The position numbers and the translations under genes were made by a program. A stretch of 64,000 bases of DNA from contig CAKVBD010000008.1 in assembly GCA_934725105.1 (NCBI GenBank), positions 1-64,000 on the forward strand. The letters are read 5' to 3'. The DNA is from an uncultured Bulleidia sp. GTDB lineage: Bacteria; Bacillota_I; Bacilli_A; Erysipelotrichales; Erysipelotrichaceae. This document shows positions 62,136 to 64,000 of the stretch, piece by piece; positions within the stretch are counted from its first letter, which is position 1; every line of letters starts with the position of its first letter. The notes beneath the pieces were generated by a model. It had not been told where the DNA came from, searched no databases, and saw nothing but the letters and a program-made list of their open reading frames with translations.

Positions 62136-62597
62136 TTAAAATTTTACAGCCAAACGAATGAAGTCAATGTCTTCCTTCGTAAATTCTGCTTTTCTAGTAG
62201 CAGCTTTATCACGGTATGCTAGATGAACAATATTTTCATTTACATCTAAGATCCCACCAGTGAATTCAAACATCTTTTTAAATGGATGTTTTAGACGAAC
62301 ATACACATACATGCCCTGTTTGATTTCATCAAGATTCTTGATTTCTCTTTCTGCTCCTGGTGAACAAACTTCTAATGTGTACTCTTCCTTGATTGGATCT
62401 TCCTGATCTAAGATTTCTGAAATCTGTTCAGAAACCAAAGCACAAGTATCCAGATCCATACTTCCATCTTCTTTCATGATAGATACTTCTAATGTTCTTT
62501 CGCTTCCATACGTTCGAAACACAAGATCATAGAGAATGACACTGTTTCTTTCAAATACTGGCTGAAACAATTCTTTTAAATGTTCAATTCTATCCAT
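62136..62597 (-). CDS. rimP: Ribosome maturation factor RimP
   Basis: Helps 30S assembly. The 153 residues begin MDRIEHLKELFQPV and carry the RimP motifs LDTCALVSEQISEILDQEDP and YTLEVCSPGAEREIKNLDEI. GGGAGG lies 4 bases before the ATG at 62597. A longer frame to 62660 is rejected because it starts in the mRNA leader hairpin. First gene of the rimP-nusA-rnpM-infB-rbfA operon. Confidence 0.9.
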   Translation of the reverse strand: MDRIEHLKELFQPVFERNSVILYDLVFRTYGSERTLEVSIMKEDGSMDLDTCALVSEQISEILDQEDPIKEEYTLEVCSPGAEREIKNLDEIKQGMYVYVRLKHPFKKMFEFTGGILDVNENIVHLAYRDKAATRKAEFTKEDIDFIRLAVKF

Positions 62598-62617
62598 ACG
62601 CCTCCCAAGCACAACAT

Positions 62618-62639
62618 AAGGAGTGCTTTCGCACTCCTT
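62618..62639 (-). promoter_or_regulatory. 5' hairpin of the rimP-nusA operon
   Basis: AAGGAGTGC (62618-62626) pairs perfectly with GCACTCCTT (62631-62639), with a GAAA tetraloop in the RNA. With the predicted start near 62645 the hairpin would sit about 6 bases from the 5' end of the mRNA, where it would protect against decay or serve in NusA autoregulation. No U run follows, so a terminator is unlikely. Confidence 0.55.
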
Positions 62640-62651
62640 GTTTACGCCTTT

Positions 62652-62680
62652 AATATACATCCTTTTTATATGTTTCGCAA
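62652..62680 (-). promoter_or_regulatory. Promoter of the rimP-nusA operon
   Basis: Minus strand TTGCGA (62680-62675), 17-base spacer, TATATT (62657-62652), predicted start near 62645. Confidence 0.7.
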
Positions 62681-62694
62681 GTGTATTTCATGAA

Positions 62695-63855
62695 TCAATT
62701 TTTCTCTGCTTCTAGAATTTGTATCAATTCCATAGCACGCTCTTGCATCATATTTGAAAGCATTTTTAATCTTTCATCACTTAGATTGTACTTTTCATGT
62801 TTTTGAAATGTGAAATGTACCAGTTTTCTTAGCTTTGCAATTTGTTGTGCTCCACAATATGCTTTGACAAGTTCACGATAGTCGCCAACATAGTTGGATT
62901 TCTGAAGTTCTTTATTTGTTCTCCAGTATTCGGTAAATTTCTTATCATCAAAGAAAATATCTACAGGTGCATCAGATAATAGTCCAGCACCATTATCAAA
63001 TAGCGGAGCAAAACTAACATATTCACCTGTCGAATTATCCTTCATCACTCCAAAATTTCCTAAGTGTCTATCCCAATTAAATGTCAAACTATCCAATAGG
63101 ATCATATCCGCAAAATCGTTCTCATACCCATGTTCACAACACCAGTCATGAACACTCACAATATCTTTACATCGCGAAGCTTGATAAATTGGTACATACG
63201 AATACTCTTTCGAAGTAAATAACCGGCAAGTGGAAGCAAGCATTCCTTTCCACTTTTCTAGATCATATTGAATTGCTTTGATACCTAATAATTCCTCAAT
63301 TTGAAAAACATAATATTCACTATATGGTTCATTACCGCCATTGCTCGCTTTTAAATATTCTGTACTGCCTTTATACAAATATACTTCATCATTTATTCTT
63401 CTCCATGCTTTTGGCAAAGCACCATCGGTTGTAAATTCTGGTGAAGTCGCTATGCCTTTGATTTTTGACGTATATCCGGTAAAAGCAACGAGAGAAAGTA
63501 CAGAAGAAAAATTGTTGTCAAACAAGTTATAATCCTCAAATCTCAAAGAATCATCTGTTACAATCCAATAACAATCTGTTAATGACAATCCTTTCGAAAT
63601 ATCAATCACGCCTTTTAGATCTCTGAAATCAAGATCATTTGCTTCAAGAATATTTTTCACAAACGTTCTATTTTTTGGAACAATTCTTTGTTCTAAAAAT
63701 TCTTTGATTGTTTCTTCATTCACTTCTAGCTGTAAAGCTTCTGGAAAGCGTTTTTTATCCGCAGAAAGAATCTGTATATTTGATATTTTCAATGTAATTG
63801 TATTATCCATGTCAAACTTTAACAGTGTTTCATTAAACAATTTCAAATAATACAT
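62695..63855 (-). CDS. Second orphan HipA-like kinase
   Basis: A 386-residue protein of the HipA-C kinase type. The nucleotide-binding Lys is probably in VYLYKGS, the catalytic loop is LTFNWDRHLGNFGVMK and the metal motif FAPLFDNGAGL. The N-terminal half (NTITLKISNIQILSADKKRF) is unlike HipA. There is no HipB-type gene beside it, and GGGAGG lies just before the ATG. It shares order and motifs with the HipA-like gene at 21396 but overall similarity is limited. Its role may be protein phosphorylation in stress or phage response. It stands directly upstream of the rimP promoter. Confidence 0.72.
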   Translation of the reverse strand: MYYLKLFNETLLKFDMDNTITLKISNIQILSADKKRFPEALQLEVNEETIKEFLEQRIVPKNRTFVKNILEANDLDFRDLKGVIDISKGLSLTDCYWIVTDDSLRFEDYNLFDNNFSSVLSLVAFTGYTSKIKGIATSPEFTTDGALPKAWRRINDEVYLYKGSTEYLKASNGGNEPYSEYYVFQIEELLGIKAIQYDLEKWKGMLASTCRLFTSKEYSYVPIYQASRCKDIVSVHDWCCEHGYENDFADMILLDSLTFNWDRHLGNFGVMKDNSTGEYVSFAPLFDNGAGLLSDAPVDIFFDDKKFTEYWRTNKELQKSNYVGDYRELVKAYCGAQQIAKLRKLVHFTFQKHEKYNLSDERLKMLSNMMQERAMELIQILEAEKN

Positions 63856-63884
63856 AAAACCTCCCTCTCATTCATTTTCACTTT

Positions 63885-63913
63885 ATTTTAACATGCATAA
63901 AACAGTATCTCAA
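63885..63913 (-). promoter_or_regulatory. Promoter of the second HipA-like gene
   Basis: Minus strand TTGAGA (63913-63908), 17-base spacer, TAAAAT (63890-63885), 29 bases before the ATG. Confidence 0.65.
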
Positions 63914-64000
63914 AAAAGAGCAAATAGCAAATACGTATATGCTCCAACCGAACTTTACTTCGTGAACATTCTGGCAGCACTCACTGCTTTCTGCCAGCGA
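63914..64000. other. Window end, no feature seen
   Basis: The last 87 bases hold no recognisable gene or site; a downstream or upstream neighbour may begin outside the window. Confidence 0.4.

Noticed and set aside
62598..62660. Upstream start for RimP (21 more residues)
   Set aside because: The segment is the 5' hairpin of the mRNA and the best ribosome binding site is directly before 62597.

Overview
The window looks like a chromosomal segment of a low-GC Firmicute, probably one of the gut Erysipelotrichia. This rests on AT-rich sequence, strong AGGAGG-type ribosome binding sites, intrinsic hairpin-plus-U terminators, the rimP-nusA-rnpM-infB-rbfA operon, an ECF transporter and RqcH. The lineage is an inference from gene style; no rRNA gene is present to settle it. 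Most genes lie on the minus strand.

Layout. 0-0.85 kb: the 3' end of a TnpB (IS605/IS607-type) element with its right-end RNA-like hairpins, then a type I toxin-antitoxin locus (small hydrophobic toxin plus antisense RNA) and a second, decayed copy. 0.8-5.4 kb: gmk, rqcH and a four-gene operon (Nudix, GNAT/cysteine-peptidase-like, ParB-like, rluB). 5.4-10.3 kb: an ECF transporter operon (UPF0397-type S component, fused double ATPase, EcfT) ending in two tandem SAM hydroxide adenosyltransferase paralogues, one lacking the catalytic His. 10.5-12 kb: an AbiE (type IV) toxin-antitoxin pair with a clear operator. 12.1-18.1 kb: a 1399-aa cell-surface protein (beta-lactamase fold plus two esterase domains) with a cre site, and two RpiR-type regulators, one broken by an in-frame stop.

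18.2-21.2 kb: the polysaccharide chain-length and ligation module (Wzz-like, BY-kinase, LCP ligase). Its biosynthetic partner, the capsule/exopolysaccharide operon (priming glycosyltransferase, glycosyltransferases, polymerase, epimerase, acyltransferase, flippase), is at 38.6-51.6 kb. The two upstream regions carry the same 9-bp direct repeats, suggesting one regulator. Between them lies an accessory region: an orphan HipA-like kinase, a VanZ-like protein, a three-gene ABC-ATPase conflict system of the ABC-3C type, a HEPN-motif protein, a truncated nucleotidyltransferase, a DUF4143 ATPase of higher GC, a secreted transglutaminase-ricin protein with four almost identical 441-bp repeats, and an insertion-sequence graveyard (IS1595 remnant, group II intron fragment, IS1380, IS66 fragment) bounded in part by 30-bp inverted repeats. 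Inside the capsule cluster, remnants of licD and of an rfbA-rfbC deletion fusion show past remodelling.

51.9-57.6 kb: an AbiL/RloAB-like defence pair (AAA ATPase plus TOPRIM RloB) whose RloB gene is split by an IS21-family element. The insertion has a 4-bp target duplication and removing it restores the frame exactly. That IS21 in turn carries an intact IS1595-family element with its own 8-bp duplication. 57.8-62.7 kb: the housekeeping rimP-nusA-rnpM-infB-rbfA operon with a clear promoter, 5' hairpin and terminator. 62.7-63.9 kb: a second orphan HipA-like kinase.

No tRNA, rRNA or CRISPR array was seen. All calls come from reading the sequence; no database search was possible.
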